Part shown: positions 33,202-41,654 of the stretch, piece by piece | Position numbering within the stretch: position 1 is the stretch's first letter | Layout: every line of letters begins with the position of its first letter | NCBI RefSeq assembly: GCF_020329485.1 | Contig: NZ_JAGKJI010000001.1 | Coordinates: 1 to 64,000, forward strand | DNA from: Bradyrhizobium cenepequi | Lineage (GTDB): Bacteria > Pseudomonadota > Alphaproteobacteria > Rhizobiales > Xanthobacteraceae | DNA length: 64,000 nt | Reading direction: 5' to 3' | The notes under the pieces: model-generated | Databases searched by the model: none | What the model was told of the DNA's origin: nothing | The model's input: only the letters and a program-made list of their open reading frames with translations | Program-made: the position numbers and the translations under genes

Positions 33202-33228
33202 GTCGTCCCGGCTCAAGGCCGGGACGAC
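33202..33228. terminator. Bidirectional hairpin between phoB and gcrA
   Basis: Perfect 10-bp arms GTCGTCCCGG (33202-33211) and CCGGGACGAC (33219-33228) with a 7-base loop between the convergent genes phoB and gcrA. The same core occurs in the dispersed palindrome family. Only TTCGTT follows on the + strand, so Rho-independent activity is uncertain. Confidence 0.5.
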
Positions 33229-33250
33229 TTCGTTGAAGCAGCAAATATTG

Positions 33251-33766
33251 TTACTTGCCGTGTGACGGCTTTACCGTCGGACGGCGACGGTCACCCACCG
33301 GCTGGTAGGCGATGCGCGAGTGGTGCGCGCAATAGGGCAGGCCGGGAAGCGCCTTGCCGCCGCAGAAGAAGAACTCCGGGGTCGAGGGATCGCCGACCGG
33401 CCAGTGGCAGGTAGCCTCGTTCAATTCGAGCAGCGACAGTCGTTGGCTCATCGGCACCACATTGTCGTAGGCCACGGGGTCCGCTTCCACCTCCACTTCG
33501 AAGGCGTGGGCGAGCGCGGTATTGCCGCGCGAGACCGGTCGCGCCACGCGCATCATCGGCTGTGCGGGACGCGCCTTGCGCTGCCGCGGCGCGGCTGCAG
33601 CCGGGCTCTTGGCGCGGCCGGACAGGCCCAAACGATGGACCTTGCCGATCACCGCATTGCGGGTCACGTTGCCGAGTTCCGCAGCGATCTGGCTGGCCGA
33701 GAGCCCGGCTTCCCAGAGCTTCTTCAACTGCTCGACGCGTTCGTCGGACCAGGTCAATACCGTCAT
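33251..33766 (-). CDS. gcrA: Cell-cycle regulator GcrA
   Basis: 171 residues from the ATG at 33766 (MTVLTWSDERVEQLKKLWEA); a longer frame to 33901 has no ribosome site. The N-terminal helix-turn-helix (about 5-45, ending RNAVIGKVHRLGLSGR) and the C-terminal sigma70-binding segment with CHWPVGDPSTPEFFFCGG near 117-134 and YCAHHSRIAYQP are the GcrA signature. GcrA binds sigma70 holoenzyme at promoters carrying CcrM-methylated GANTC. Three GANTC sites lie upstream (33845, 33973, 33986). Confidence 0.95.
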   Translation of the reverse strand: MTVLTWSDERVEQLKKLWEAGLSASQIAAELGNVTRNAVIGKVHRLGLSGRAKSPAAAAPRQRKARPAQPMMRVARPVSRGNTALAHAFEVEVEADPVAYDNVVPMSQRLSLLELNEATCHWPVGDPSTPEFFFCGGKALPGLPYCAHHSRIAYQPVGDRRRPTVKPSHGK

Positions 33767-34106
33767 CGCATGTTTCCCTTCGCGTTGCGCCGGCCGATCC
33801 TGGGACAGCGCTGCGATGCCAAATCTCAAAAATCCCAGCGGGCAGAATCCCTTAAGGCTCGCCGGACGCGAAAAGCGCGCCCGAACGTGTACGCCGCACA
33901 CAAAAGACTCTTGGGATCAAAACTGCCGCACGAGATGTCGTACCCGACAGGCAGAACGCTACAATATGGCGTGACTCTGGCGCAAGAGTCCGCGCCTATG
34001 CGTCCACATGTTCCGACATTTAGGGATTGCAATCGGGGTTTTCCACCACACCGGAAAGCTACGGATTACCGGTAACTTACAGCGCAGCTTGGCGGCTTCG
34101 TGGCGA

Positions 34107-34134
34107 TTGACAGCACCCGCCGCGCGCATAGAAT
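34107..34134 (+). promoter_or_regulatory. Strong sigma70-type promoter upstream of argD
   Basis: TTGACA (34107-34112), 16-bp spacer, TAGAAT (34129-34134). This is the best consensus promoter I found in the window. Expected start of transcription is about 34141, the first base of the hairpin that follows. Confidence 0.75.
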
Positions 34135-34140
34135 GCCTCC

Positions 34141-34175
34141 ACGTGCCGCCCTGCAAAGGCGGCACGTTTTGTTTT
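34141..34175 (+). terminator. Terminator-like hairpin at the predicted +1 of the argD promoter
   Basis: ACGTGCCGCC (34141-34150), loop CTGCAAA, GGCGGCACGT (34158-34167), then a T-rich tail TTTTGTTTT (to 34175, sharing its first T with the stem). By itself this is a textbook Rho-independent terminator, but it begins exactly where transcription should start, so it would either give a roughly 35-nt RNA or serve as a 5' cap-like stem on argD mRNA. Confidence 0.7.
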
Positions 34176-34264
34176 CGCTGGATGAGCCTCGAGCCGCGTG
34201 TCGCATCGCTGCACGCCGCCAAGGCTTATCTGAAAGGCTTGTCTGAAACCCCTCAGTGATTGCC

Positions 34265-35476
34265 ATGATCGACAGCGCCACGTCGCATCTGCTTCCCGTT
34301 TTTGCTAGGGCCGATCTCGGCTTCGAGCGCGGCGAAGGCTGTTGGCTGATCTCGACCAATGGCGAGCGTTATCTCGACTTCACCTCCGGCGTCGCGGTGA
34401 ATGCGCTCGGCCATGCCCATCCGCATCTGGTGAAGGCGCTGCAGGACCAGGCGACAAAGCTCTGGCACATGTCGAACCTGTTCAAGAGCCCGGACGGCGA
34501 GAAGCTTGCCGCGCGGCTGTGCGAGCAGAGCTTCGCGGACCTCGTGTTCTTCTGCAATTCCGGCGCGGAAGCAATGGAAGGCGTGATCAAGATCGTGCGC
34601 CATTATCACTTCTCGAAAGGACATCCGGAACGCTATCGCATCATCACCTTCGAAGGCGCCTTCCACGGCCGCACGCTCGCGACACTCGCCGCGACCGGCG
34701 CCGCCAAATACCTCGAGGGTTTCGGCCCGCCGATGGACGGCTTCGACCAGGTGCCGCATGGCGACCTCGACGCAGTGAAACGCGCGATTGGTCCAGAGAC
34801 TGCCGGCATCCTGATCGAGCCGGTGCAGGGCGAAGGCGGCGTGCGTTCCGCGCCGCCGGTCTTCTTCAAGGCGCTGCGCCAGCTCTGCGACGAGCACGGC
34901 CTCCTGCTCGCCTTCGACGAAGTGCAGACCGGCATGGGCCGCACCGGCGATCTTTTCGCCTACAAGCGCGTCGGGGTCACCCCTGATGTGATGTCGCTGG
35001 CCAAGGCGCTCGGCGGCGGCTTTCCGATCGGCGCCTTCCTGGCGACGGCGGAAGCCGCGTCCGGCATGACGCCGGGCTCGCACGGCTCGACCTTCGGCGG
35101 CAATCCGCTTGCGGTCGCGGCCGCCGGCGCCGTGCTCGATGTGATGCTGGAGCCCGGCTTCTTCGATCGCGTGCAGAAGATGTCGCTCCTGCTCAAGCAG
35201 AAGCTTGCCTCTGTGGTCGACCGCTATCCGGCCATTCTCGCCGAAGTGCGGGGCGAGGGGCTTCTGATCGGCGTCAAGGCCGTGGTGCCATCGGGCGACC
35301 TCGTCAACGCGCTACGCGAGCAGAAGCTGCTTACGGTCGGCGCCGGCGAGAACGTGGTGCGCTTTCTCGCACCATTGATCGTCAGCGAGGCCGAAATCGA
35401 GCACGCCATCGCGTGCCTGGAACGCGCCTGCACCGCGCTCTCCAGCGCCTCCACAAAGAAGGCAGCGGGGCAATGA
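34265..35476 (+). CDS. argD: Acetylornithine aminotransferase
   Basis: 403 residues from the ATG at 34265 ([20 protein letters not shown]); a GTG three codons earlier lacks better spacing. Class III PLP aminotransferase: [14 protein letters not shown] near 98-111, [13 protein letters not shown] near 134, [12 protein letters not shown] near 218-229, and the PLP-binding Lys in SLAKALGGG (K247). Converts N-acetylglutamate semialdehyde to N-acetylornithine in arginine synthesis. Its stop overlaps the argF start. Confidence 0.94.
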   Translation: MIDSATSHLLPVFARADLGFERGEGCWLISTNGERYLDFTSGVAVNALGHAHPHLVKALQDQATKLWHMSNLFKSPDGEKLAARLCEQSFADLVFFCNSGAEAMEGVIKIVRHYHFSKGHPERYRIITFEGAFHGRTLATLAATGAAKYLEGFGPPMDGFDQVPHGDLDAVKRAIGPETAGILIEPVQGEGGVRSAPPVFFKALRQLCDEHGLLLAFDEVQTGMGRTGDLFAYKRVGVTPDVMSLAKALGGGFPIGAFLATAEAASGMTPGSHGSTFGGNPLAVAAAGAVLDVMLEPGFFDRVQKMSLLLKQKLASVVDRYPAILAEVRGEGLLIGVKAVVPSGDLVNALREQKLLTVGAGENVVRFLAPLIVSEAEIEHAIACLERACTALSSASTKKAAGQ

Positions 35477-36396
35477 GCAAGACGCCTCGTCACTTCCTCG
35501 ACATCAATGAGCTGCCGCTGAAGGAGCTGCGCACCATCCTCGCCGCCGGCGCGGCCATGAAGGCGAAGCTGAAGGCGCATGAGAGGAGCGCGCCGCTCGA
35601 GGGCAAGACCCTGGCGATGATCTTCGAGCGCCCCTCCACCCGCACGCGGGTGTCTTTCGACGTCGGCATGCGCCAGCTTGGCGGTGAATCGATCATGCTC
35701 ACCGGTGCCGAGATGCAGCTCGGCCGTGGCGAGACCATTGCCGATACCGCGCGCGTGCTGTCACGCTATGTCGATGCGATCATGATCCGCATCCTCAACC
35801 ACGAGGCGCTGTTGGAGCTTGCCGCGCATGCCACCGTCCCCGTGATCAACGGGCTGACGCGCCGCTCGCATCCCTGCCAGGTGATGGCCGACCTGATGAC
35901 GTTCGAGGAACGTCGCGGTTCGATCGAGGGCAAGACCGTGGCCTGGACCGGTGACGACAACAATGTGCTGGCGTCCTGGGCGCATGCCGCCGAGCGCTTC
36001 AAGTTCAGGCTCAACATCGCGACGCCACCGCAGCTCGCGCCGAACAAGGCGATGCGCGACTGGATCAAGGCAACCCAGGCGCCGATCGTGCTTGGCAACG
36101 ATCCCGAAGCGGCTGTACGTGGCGCCGACTGCGTCGTCACCGACACCTGGGTGTCGATGGGCGACAAGGACGGAGAGCACCGGCACAATGTACTGCGGCC
36201 CTATCAGGTCAATGCCAAGTTGATGTCGCTGGCAAAGCCCGATGCACTGTTCATGCATTGCCTGCCCGCGCATCGCGGCGAGGAAGTCACCGACGAGGTG
36301 ATCGATGGTCCGCAATCGGTGGTGTTCGACGAAGCCGAGAACCGCCTGCATGCGCAAAAGGGTATTCTGGCCTGGTGTTTTGACGCGGCGGCGTAG
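35473..36396 (+). CDS. argF: Ornithine carbamoyltransferase
   Basis: 307 residues from the ATG overlapping argD (ATGA). Carbamoyl-phosphate motif [12 protein letters not shown] near 51-62, [11 protein letters not shown] near 135, ornithine-binding DTWVSMGD near 228, and [12 protein letters not shown] near 262-273 are all intact. Makes citrulline from ornithine and carbamoyl phosphate. Coupled to argD. Confidence 0.95.
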   Translation: MSKTPRHFLDINELPLKELRTILAAGAAMKAKLKAHERSAPLEGKTLAMIFERPSTRTRVSFDVGMRQLGGESIMLTGAEMQLGRGETIADTARVLSRYVDAIMIRILNHEALLELAAHATVPVINGLTRRSHPCQVMADLMTFEERRGSIEGKTVAWTGDDNNVLASWAHAAERFKFRLNIATPPQLAPNKAMRDWIKATQAPIVLGNDPEAAVRGADCVVTDTWVSMGDKDGEHRHNVLRPYQVNAKLMSLAKPDALFMHCLPAHRGEEVTDEVIDGPQSVVFDEAENRLHAQKGILAWCFDAAA

Positions 36397-36410
36397 CGCG
36401 TCGTCAACAT

Positions 36411-36546
36411 AGCTGTCGTCCCGGCCAAGCGAAGCGCGAGCCGGGACCCATAACCACCGATGTGAGTTGTTGCATCAGGCTGCGGCCCCAGCCTTTCGCA
36501 ATATTGACATCAGTGGTTATGGATCCCCGCTTTCGCAGGGATGACA
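36411..36546. repeat. Long inverted repeat between argF and hslO
   Basis: The ends AGCTGTCGTCCCGGC...ACCCATAACCACCGATGT and ACATCAGTGGTTATGGATCC...GGGATGACAGC are mutually complementary with a few mismatches, so the 135-bp unit folds back on itself. Same palindrome family as 21837-21955. Confidence 0.75.
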
Positions 36547-36607
36547 GCTAACAACGATAGATGTGAACCCCTTTCGTTTCGCCTCTCGAGACCCCAGATA
36601 AAGCGCC

Positions 36608-37606
36608 ATGGTTTCACAATCTCCCGACATCAAGATCACGGAAACGCCGACCCGCGCACCATCAGCTGTGCCGGTCGACGACGCGGTGCTGCCGTTCGAG
36701 ATCGATGCGCTCGATCTGCGCGGCCGGCTGACGCGGCTCGGTCCCACCCTCGACGACATCCTGCACAAGCACGATTATCCGCCTGCCGTTGGCAAATTAC
36801 TCGGCGAGGCGATTGTGCTGACCACGCTGCTCGGTTCATCCCTGAAGTTCGACGGGCGTTTCATCCTGCAGACCCGGACCGACGGCCCGGTCTCATTCCT
36901 GATCGTCGACTTCAGGGCGCCGGACCGGCTGCGCGCCTATGCGCGCTACGATGCAGCGCGGCTGCACGAGGGACTCGATTCCGGCGCGCTGCTCGGCAAG
37001 GGCCATCTCGCGATGACCATTGACCAGGGTCCGGACATGAGCCGTTACCAGGGCCTGGTCGCGCTCCATGGCGGCAGCCTCGAAGATGCCGCCCATGAAT
37101 ATTTCCTGCGCTCGGAACAGATTCCGACGCGGGTGCGGCTTGCGGTCGGCGAGGAATGGCGCGGCGGCGATGGCGGCAAGCATCGCTGGCGCGCCGGCGG
37201 CATGCTGCTGCAGTTCCTGCCGAAGGCGCCGGAGCGCGCGCGGCAAGCCGATCTGCATCCCGGTGATGCGCCCGAGGGCACCGTCGCTCATGAGGTCCCG
37301 GAAGACGACGCCTGGGTCGAGGGTCAGTCGCTGATCGGAACGGTCGAAGACGTCGAACTGCTCGACCCCGATCTTTCGGGCGAGCGGCTGTTGTACCGCT
37401 TGTTCCACGAGCGCGGCGTGCGTGTGTTCGCGCCTTTGCCGCTGCGCGCGCAATGCTCCTGCTCGCGCGAGGCCGTGTCCTCGATGCTGAAAAGCTTTAC
37501 GCCGAAGGACCGCGCCGACATGGTGAAGAACGGCAAGGTCGTCGTCACCTGCGAGTTCTGCTCGTCGGTCTACGAATTCACCCCGGATGAAGCGGGGGTG
37601 GAATAA
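36608..37606 (+). CDS. hslO: Hsp33 redox-regulated chaperone
   Basis: 332 residues. The zinc-binding redox switch is at the C-terminus as C283-x-C285 (CSCSRE) and C315-x2-C318 (CEFC), the pattern of Hsp33. The N-terminal domain contains GRFILQTRTDGPVSFLIVDF near 79-98. Cytosolic holdase activated by oxidative unfolding. An Asp/Pro-rich N-terminal extension of about 25 residues is normal in rhizobia. Lies downstream of argDF in a common arrangement (argD-argF-hslO-apaG). Confidence 0.94.
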   Translation: MVSQSPDIKITETPTRAPSAVPVDDAVLPFEIDALDLRGRLTRLGPTLDDILHKHDYPPAVGKLLGEAIVLTTLLGSSLKFDGRFILQTRTDGPVSFLIVDFRAPDRLRAYARYDAARLHEGLDSGALLGKGHLAMTIDQGPDMSRYQGLVALHGGSLEDAAHEYFLRSEQIPTRVRLAVGEEWRGGDGGKHRWRAGGMLLQFLPKAPERARQADLHPGDAPEGTVAHEVPEDDAWVEGQSLIGTVEDVELLDPDLSGERLLYRLFHERGVRVFAPLPLRAQCSCSREAVSSMLKSFTPKDRADMVKNGKVVVTCEFCSSVYEFTPDEAGVE

Positions 37607-37613
37607 ACTCTCT

Positions 37614-37716
37614 CAAATGTGGGGTGGGGCAAAGCGAAGCGTGCCCACCATTTGCGAGCGGAGTGCTGATGGTGGGCACGGCGCGAAGGGCGCCTTTGCC
37701 CACCCTACGATTCCTG
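37614..37716. repeat. GTGGGCAAAGC-type hairpin repeat, copy 1
   Basis: GTGGGGCAAAGCGAAGCGTG with CCCACCAT and its complement ATGGTGGGCACG...GCCTTTGCCCACCCTAC form a long stem. A second copy is at 50161-50243. A dispersed intergenic repeat, here between the convergent genes hslO and apaG. Confidence 0.8.
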
Positions 37717-37782
37717 CAAAATTCCTTTGAAGAGATGGATCACCGGGTCAAGCCCGGTGATGACGAGCAGCACATGCGCTCG

Positions 37783-38178
37783 TCAATTCAACACCCTTTT
37801 CCCGTCCGCCGGGCTGTCGAGCGAAAACGTCGGCACGTCGATCTCGAACCGTTCGCCGCTTTCGCTCACCATCTGGTAGCGCCCGCTCATGAAGCCGGAG
37901 GCGGTCGGCAGCGGCACGCCGGAGGTGTATTCGAAGCGCTCGCCCGGCGCGAGCACCGGCTGCTCGCCGACCACGCCTTCGCCGCGCACTTCCTGCTGGC
38001 GGCCGGTGGCGTCGGTGATGATCCAGTGCCGGGTGTGCAGTTGCACCGTCTCGGTGCCGGAATTGGTGATGACGATGGTATAGGACCAGAAATATTGCCG
38101 GTTCTCGATCGACGAACGTTCCGGCAGGAAGTTCGGCTCGACGGTGACTTCGATATCGCGGGTGGTGGCGCGGTACAC
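37783..38178 (-). CDS. apaG: ApaG (DUF525) protein
   Basis: 131 residues from the GTG at 38178 (VYRATTRDIEVTVEPNFLPE), with a perfect GAGGAG 9 nt upstream. ATG codons at 38202-38205 lie before that ribosome site and would add residues not found in the family. The fibronectin-III-like ApaG fold is shown by YFWSYTIVITNSG, LHTRHWIITDATG, VGEQPVLAPGERFEYTSGVPL and FMSGRYQMV. The family has no proven enzymatic activity; it is thought to bind pyrophosphate-type ligands. Confidence 0.93.
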   Translation of the reverse strand: MYRATTRDIEVTVEPNFLPERSSIENRQYFWSYTIVITNSGTETVQLHTRHWIITDATGRQQEVRGEGVVGEQPVLAPGERFEYTSGVPLPTASGFMSGRYQMVSESGERFEIDVPTFSLDSPADGKRVLN

Positions 38179-38407
38179 TTTTGCAGTCTCCTCAGATCGC
38201 ATCATAGCCAATAAGTCCGGAGGAACCAATCGTCAGGCCCGGCGAGGAAAGTTTGCTCGGCCGGCATTCTTCATCGCCGTTTGACCATAGTTCCGCTCTA
38301 AAGGCGCGAGCGTCCGCGTCAATCCCGTATCTTGTCCGCAACTCGCGAGCGGATATTATCTTTTTCAAGTCGGGGCGGCGCAAAACTTCGCACGGTCATG
38401 GTGCCTG

Positions 38408-39658
38408 ATGCCGTCGATTGCCGATCCAATTTCCGGGATGCGTCTTGCTGATGCCAAGGACGCGAGTGCAGCGGCCGCCGCCGCGCCTGCGGTCACGCCG
38501 CAGGCCACCTCGGAGCGCGAATTGCGGCTCGACCTGTTCCGCGGGCTCGCGCTATGGCTGATCTTCATCGATCATTTGCCAACGAACATCCTGACTTGGC
38601 TCACGATCCGCAACTACGGCTTCTCCGACGCGACCGAGATCTTCATCTTCATCTCCGGCTACACCGCGGCCTTCGTCTATGGCCGCGCGATGCTTCAGGT
38701 TGGCGTCGTGGTCGCGACCGCACGCATCCTGCGCCGCGTCTGGCAGATCTACGTCGCGCACGTTTTCCTGTTCACGATCTTCCTTGCGGAAATCTCCTAC
38801 GTCGCCACCCGCTTCGAGAACCCGCTCTACACCGAAGAGATGGGGATCATGGATTTCCTCAAGCAGCCTGATGTCACCATCGTCCAGGCGCTCTTGCTCC
38901 GCTTCCGTCCCGTCAACATGGACGTGCTGCCGCTGTACATCGTGCTGATGCTGTTCCTGCCCTTGATCCTGTGGCTGATGAAATGGCGGACCGACGTGAC
39001 GCTGGCGCTCTCGGCCGCCCTCTACGTCCTGACCTGGCACTTCGATCTTTATCTCAGCGCCTATCCGAACGGCGTCTGGGCGTTCAATCCGTTTGCCTGG
39101 CAATTGCTGTTCGTGTTCGGCGCCTGGTGCGCGCTCGGCGGAGCAAGGAGGATGTCGCGCATCCTGGCCCCTCCGATCACATTCTGGATCTGCATCGCCT
39201 ATCTGTTCGCGGCGTTCCTGGTCACGCTGTCCTGGTACCTGCCGCAGCTCGGCCACATCGTGCCGCGCCGCATCGAGCAGTGGATGTACCCGATCAACAA
39301 GACCGATCTGGACGTCTTGCGGTTTGCTCATTTCCTGGCGCTGGCGGCGATTACAGTTCGCGTCCTCCCGAAGGATTGGCCTGGCCTGAAATCGCCGTGG
39401 CTGCGACCTTTGATCCTCTGCGGTCAGCACTCCCTTGAGATATTCTGCCTCGGCGTGTTCCTGGCGTTTGCCGGGCACTTCATCTTGGCCGAGGTGTCCG
39501 GCGGCGCCGGGATGCACTTCCTGGTCAGCGTCACCGGGATTGTCATCATGTGCGCCATGGCGTGGGTGATTTCGTGGTACAAACACTCCGCCGACAAAGG
39601 CGCCTCGCGATACAAGAGCGCCGGCGGCAATGCCGACTTGGCGGGAGGGGCGGTATGA
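38408..39658 (+). CDS. opgC: OpgC-family membrane acyltransferase
   Basis: 416 residues with about ten transmembrane helices. After a Pro/Ala-rich cytoplasmic start, RELRLDLFRGLALWLIFIDH (38-57) and the FSDATEIFIFISGYTAAF segment near 72-89 are the OpgC hallmarks. OpgC proteins succinylate osmoregulated periplasmic glucans using cytoplasmic succinyl-CoA. The start ATG has only a weak ribosome site. It is translationally coupled to an SGNH gene (ATGA overlap) followed by a second SGNH gene. Confidence 0.88.
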   Translation: MPSIADPISGMRLADAKDASAAAAAAPAVTPQATSERELRLDLFRGLALWLIFIDHLPTNILTWLTIRNYGFSDATEIFIFISGYTAAFVYGRAMLQVGVVVATARILRRVWQIYVAHVFLFTIFLAEISYVATRFENPLYTEEMGIMDFLKQPDVTIVQALLLRFRPVNMDVLPLYIVLMLFLPLILWLMKWRTDVTLALSAALYVLTWHFDLYLSAYPNGVWAFNPFAWQLLFVFGAWCALGGARRMSRILAPPITFWICIAYLFAAFLVTLSWYLPQLGHIVPRRIEQWMYPINKTDLDVLRFAHFLALAAITVRVLPKDWPGLKSPWLRPLILCGQHSLEIFCLGVFLAFAGHFILAEVSGGAGMHFLVSVTGIVIMCAMAWVISWYKHSADKGASRYKSAGGNADLAGGAV

Positions 39659-40413
39659 AGTCCGGCTTCGGGACTGTGCTGGGCCTGACACTGCTGGCCG
39701 GCTATCTGGCCGCTGCCCCGGCGCGCGCCGGCGACCCCGAGCAGATCTGCGACGTCCCATCCAATCTGCTATCCACCGAAAGCAAGTTGCCCAAAGTGGC
39801 CGAGGCGGTAAGGAGCGGCCAACCCCTGAACGTGCTCGTGGTCGGCAGCCGCTCCTCCACCATTCCCTCCTCGGAAGGAAGCGCCTACCCGGCAAAGTTG
39901 CAGGCCGCGCTCAAGGAAAGCCTGCCCTCGACGGCCGTGAACCTGTCCGTGGAAGTGCAGGGTGCCAGGACCACGGAGGACATGGGGGGCGGCCTTGTTA
40001 AGCTGGTGGAAGAAAAAAGGCCTACTTTGGTCATCTGGCAGACGGGAACCGTCGATGCTATCCGATCGACCGATCTTGACGATTTTCGTAACGCCGTCGA
40101 TGCGGGGATTGGTGCGTTGCAGCAGGCGGGAACCGACGTGGTCCTGGTCAATCTTCAGTACAGCCCCCGCACCGAAAGCATGATTTCCGGCTCACCATAC
40201 CTAGATAATATGCGGGTGTCGGCACAAGAACATGATGTTCCGCTGTTTGATCGTTTCGCCATCATGCATCACTGGAACGATGCCGGCGATTTCGACCTGT
40301 TCAGCCCCGCCCATGGCGTCGAACTGGCCAAGCGGGTGCATGCCTGCCTCGGCCGTGCGCTGTCGAAATTCGTGATCGACGCGGCCCATCTCGGACCGGC
40401 GCAGCAGAACTAG
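39655..40413 (+). CDS. Exported SGNH-like protein with degenerate catalytic motifs
   Basis: 252 residues. The ATG overlaps the opgC stop. Signal peptide MKSGFGTVLGLTLLAGYLAA ending PARA. The fold is SGNH (VLVVGSRSSTIPSSEGSAYP near 57-76; LVIWQTGTVDA near 121), but block I has GSRSS where active enzymes have GDS, and the C-terminal Asp-x-x-His pair is not evident (SPAHGVELAKRVHACLG). It may bind glucan or acyl groups without hydrolysis. It precedes an intact-looking paralogue. Confidence 0.75.
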   Translation: MKSGFGTVLGLTLLAGYLAAAPARAGDPEQICDVPSNLLSTESKLPKVAEAVRSGQPLNVLVVGSRSSTIPSSEGSAYPAKLQAALKESLPSTAVNLSVEVQGARTTEDMGGGLVKLVEEKRPTLVIWQTGTVDAIRSTDLDDFRNAVDAGIGALQQAGTDVVLVNLQYSPRTESMISGSPYLDNMRVSAQEHDVPLFDRFAIMHHWNDAGDFDLFSPAHGVELAKRVHACLGRALSKFVIDAAHLGPAQQN

Positions 40414-40428
40414 AGGGAAGCAGCGTTA

Positions 40429-41457
40429 ATGAGTGCCTACCGCCCTTTTTGTCGAAGCACATGGCTGGTCGCAGCTGCCGCCGTCACGGCATCCATGCTC
40501 GTGACCTCGCCGCTGCGCGCGCAAGTTGCGCAAGGCGACCACCATGCGGCGCTTTCTGAGGGCGCGAAATCCCACCCCTCATCCGACAAACCATCCGACA
40601 AACCGGGACCATCCACGGCGGCTGCGGCCAATATGGCCGGTGCTGCTCAGCATGATGTCGCGCATAGGGGCCTCGCGGGCAAGGCGATCGACAAGGTGAA
40701 GGAAGTCGCAAAGTCCGCCGGCGACATTTTCCGTCGCGTCCCCTGCCTGCCGCCGAAGGGCGTATCGAAGACGATGGGCTCGCTGCCTCATGTCGCGAGC
40801 AAGCTTGCCGCGGGCCAACCGGTCACGATCGTCGCCTTCGGCTCGTCCTCGACCCAGGGCTATGGCTCGTCGGCGCCGGAATTCACCTATCCGAACCGGC
40901 TCGCGGCGCAACTGCACCGGCAATATCCCGGCTCCGACATCCGTGTCGTCAATCGCGGCCGGGGCGGCGAAGACGCGCCCGAAATGATGCGGCGCCTGCA
41001 GACCGAGGTGATCGATGTGCATCCGGACCTCGTGATCTGGCAGGTCGGCACCAATGCGGTGTTGCGCGACCTCGACCCCAGCGAGACCGGAAAGATGGTC
41101 GAGGACGGCGTGGCGCGCATCCAAGCGGCCGGCGCCGACGTCGTGCTGGTCGATCCCCAATACTCGCCGCGCGTCACCGAGCGCGCCGCCAACGCCAACA
41201 AGATCATCCGTCTGCTCAACCGGGTGGCCGAACTCCGCCATGTCAGCATCTTCCCGCGCTTTGAGGTGATGCGCGAGTGGCACGAGAAGCAGTCGATCCC
41301 GATCGACAGCTTCGTGATCGCCGATGGACTGCACATGAACGACTGGGGCTATGCCTGCTTCGCCCAGTTACTCGGCGACGACATCATCAAGTCGGTCGGC
41401 CAGATCAAGCTCGGCGTCAATGTGCCCGCCGACGTGCGGACGTACAGGCCGATGTGA
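40429..41457 (+). CDS. Exported SGNH/GDSL-like protein
   Basis: 342 residues. Signal peptide to about residue 31 (ending LRAQ), a low-complexity linker (about 32-90, Ala/Pro/Ser/Lys-rich), then the SGNH domain: TIVAFGSSSTQGYGSSAPEF near 125-144, NRGRGGEDAPEM near 165, LVIWQVGTNAVLRD near 200-213, and the Asp-x-x-His pair in IADGLHMNDWGYACFA near 300. Related to the preceding protein (shared C-[LP]-P/S start of the domain, IWQ-GT, Q-A/G-A-DVVLV-QYSPR). With OpgC it probably modifies or tailors acylated periplasmic glucan; this is inferred from the operon. Confidence 0.8.
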   Translation: MSAYRPFCRSTWLVAAAAVTASMLVTSPLRAQVAQGDHHAALSEGAKSHPSSDKPSDKPGPSTAAAANMAGAAQHDVAHRGLAGKAIDKVKEVAKSAGDIFRRVPCLPPKGVSKTMGSLPHVASKLAAGQPVTIVAFGSSSTQGYGSSAPEFTYPNRLAAQLHRQYPGSDIRVVNRGRGGEDAPEMMRRLQTEVIDVHPDLVIWQVGTNAVLRDLDPSETGKMVEDGVARIQAAGADVVLVDPQYSPRVTERAANANKIIRLLNRVAELRHVSIFPRFEVMREWHEKQSIPIDSFVIADGLHMNDWGYACFAQLLGDDIIKSVGQIKLGVNVPADVRTYRPM

Positions 41458-41460
41458 ATC

Positions 41461-41648
41461 TCACCCTCCCCTGAAAGGGTCGAGACGAGCGAAGCTCGCT
41501 CTGGGGGTCGACGCGAATGAAATGAGCGGCGGGGAGGGGTCAAGTCTCTCCGCGAAGACGCTGCCCGTGTTGAGAGAGATGACCCCTCCCCGGATCGCAT
41601 TCCGCTTCGCTACATGCGATCCGACCCTCCCCTTTCAGGCGAGGGTGA
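41461..41648. repeat. Nested inverted repeat between convergent SGNH and metZ genes
   Basis: CTCACCCTCCCCTGAAAGGG is complementary to CCCTTTCAGGCGAGGGTGA, and GGGGAGGGGTCAAGTCTCTC to GAGAGAGATGACCCCTCCCC inside it. The whole can fold as a large cruciform. Confidence 0.75.
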
Positions 41649-41654
41649 AGGCCA

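Larger units (their letters stand above)
33767..34264. other. gcrA-argD intergenic region
   Basis: About 500 bases with two parts. 33767-34000 contains three GANTC sites (GAATC at 33845, GACTC at 33973, GAGTC at 33986) and probably the gcrA promoter. 34107-34175 holds a strong forward promoter directly followed by a terminator-like hairpin, listed separately. Bases 34176-34264 are an untranslated leader of argD. No protein gene is visible. Confidence 0.6.
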
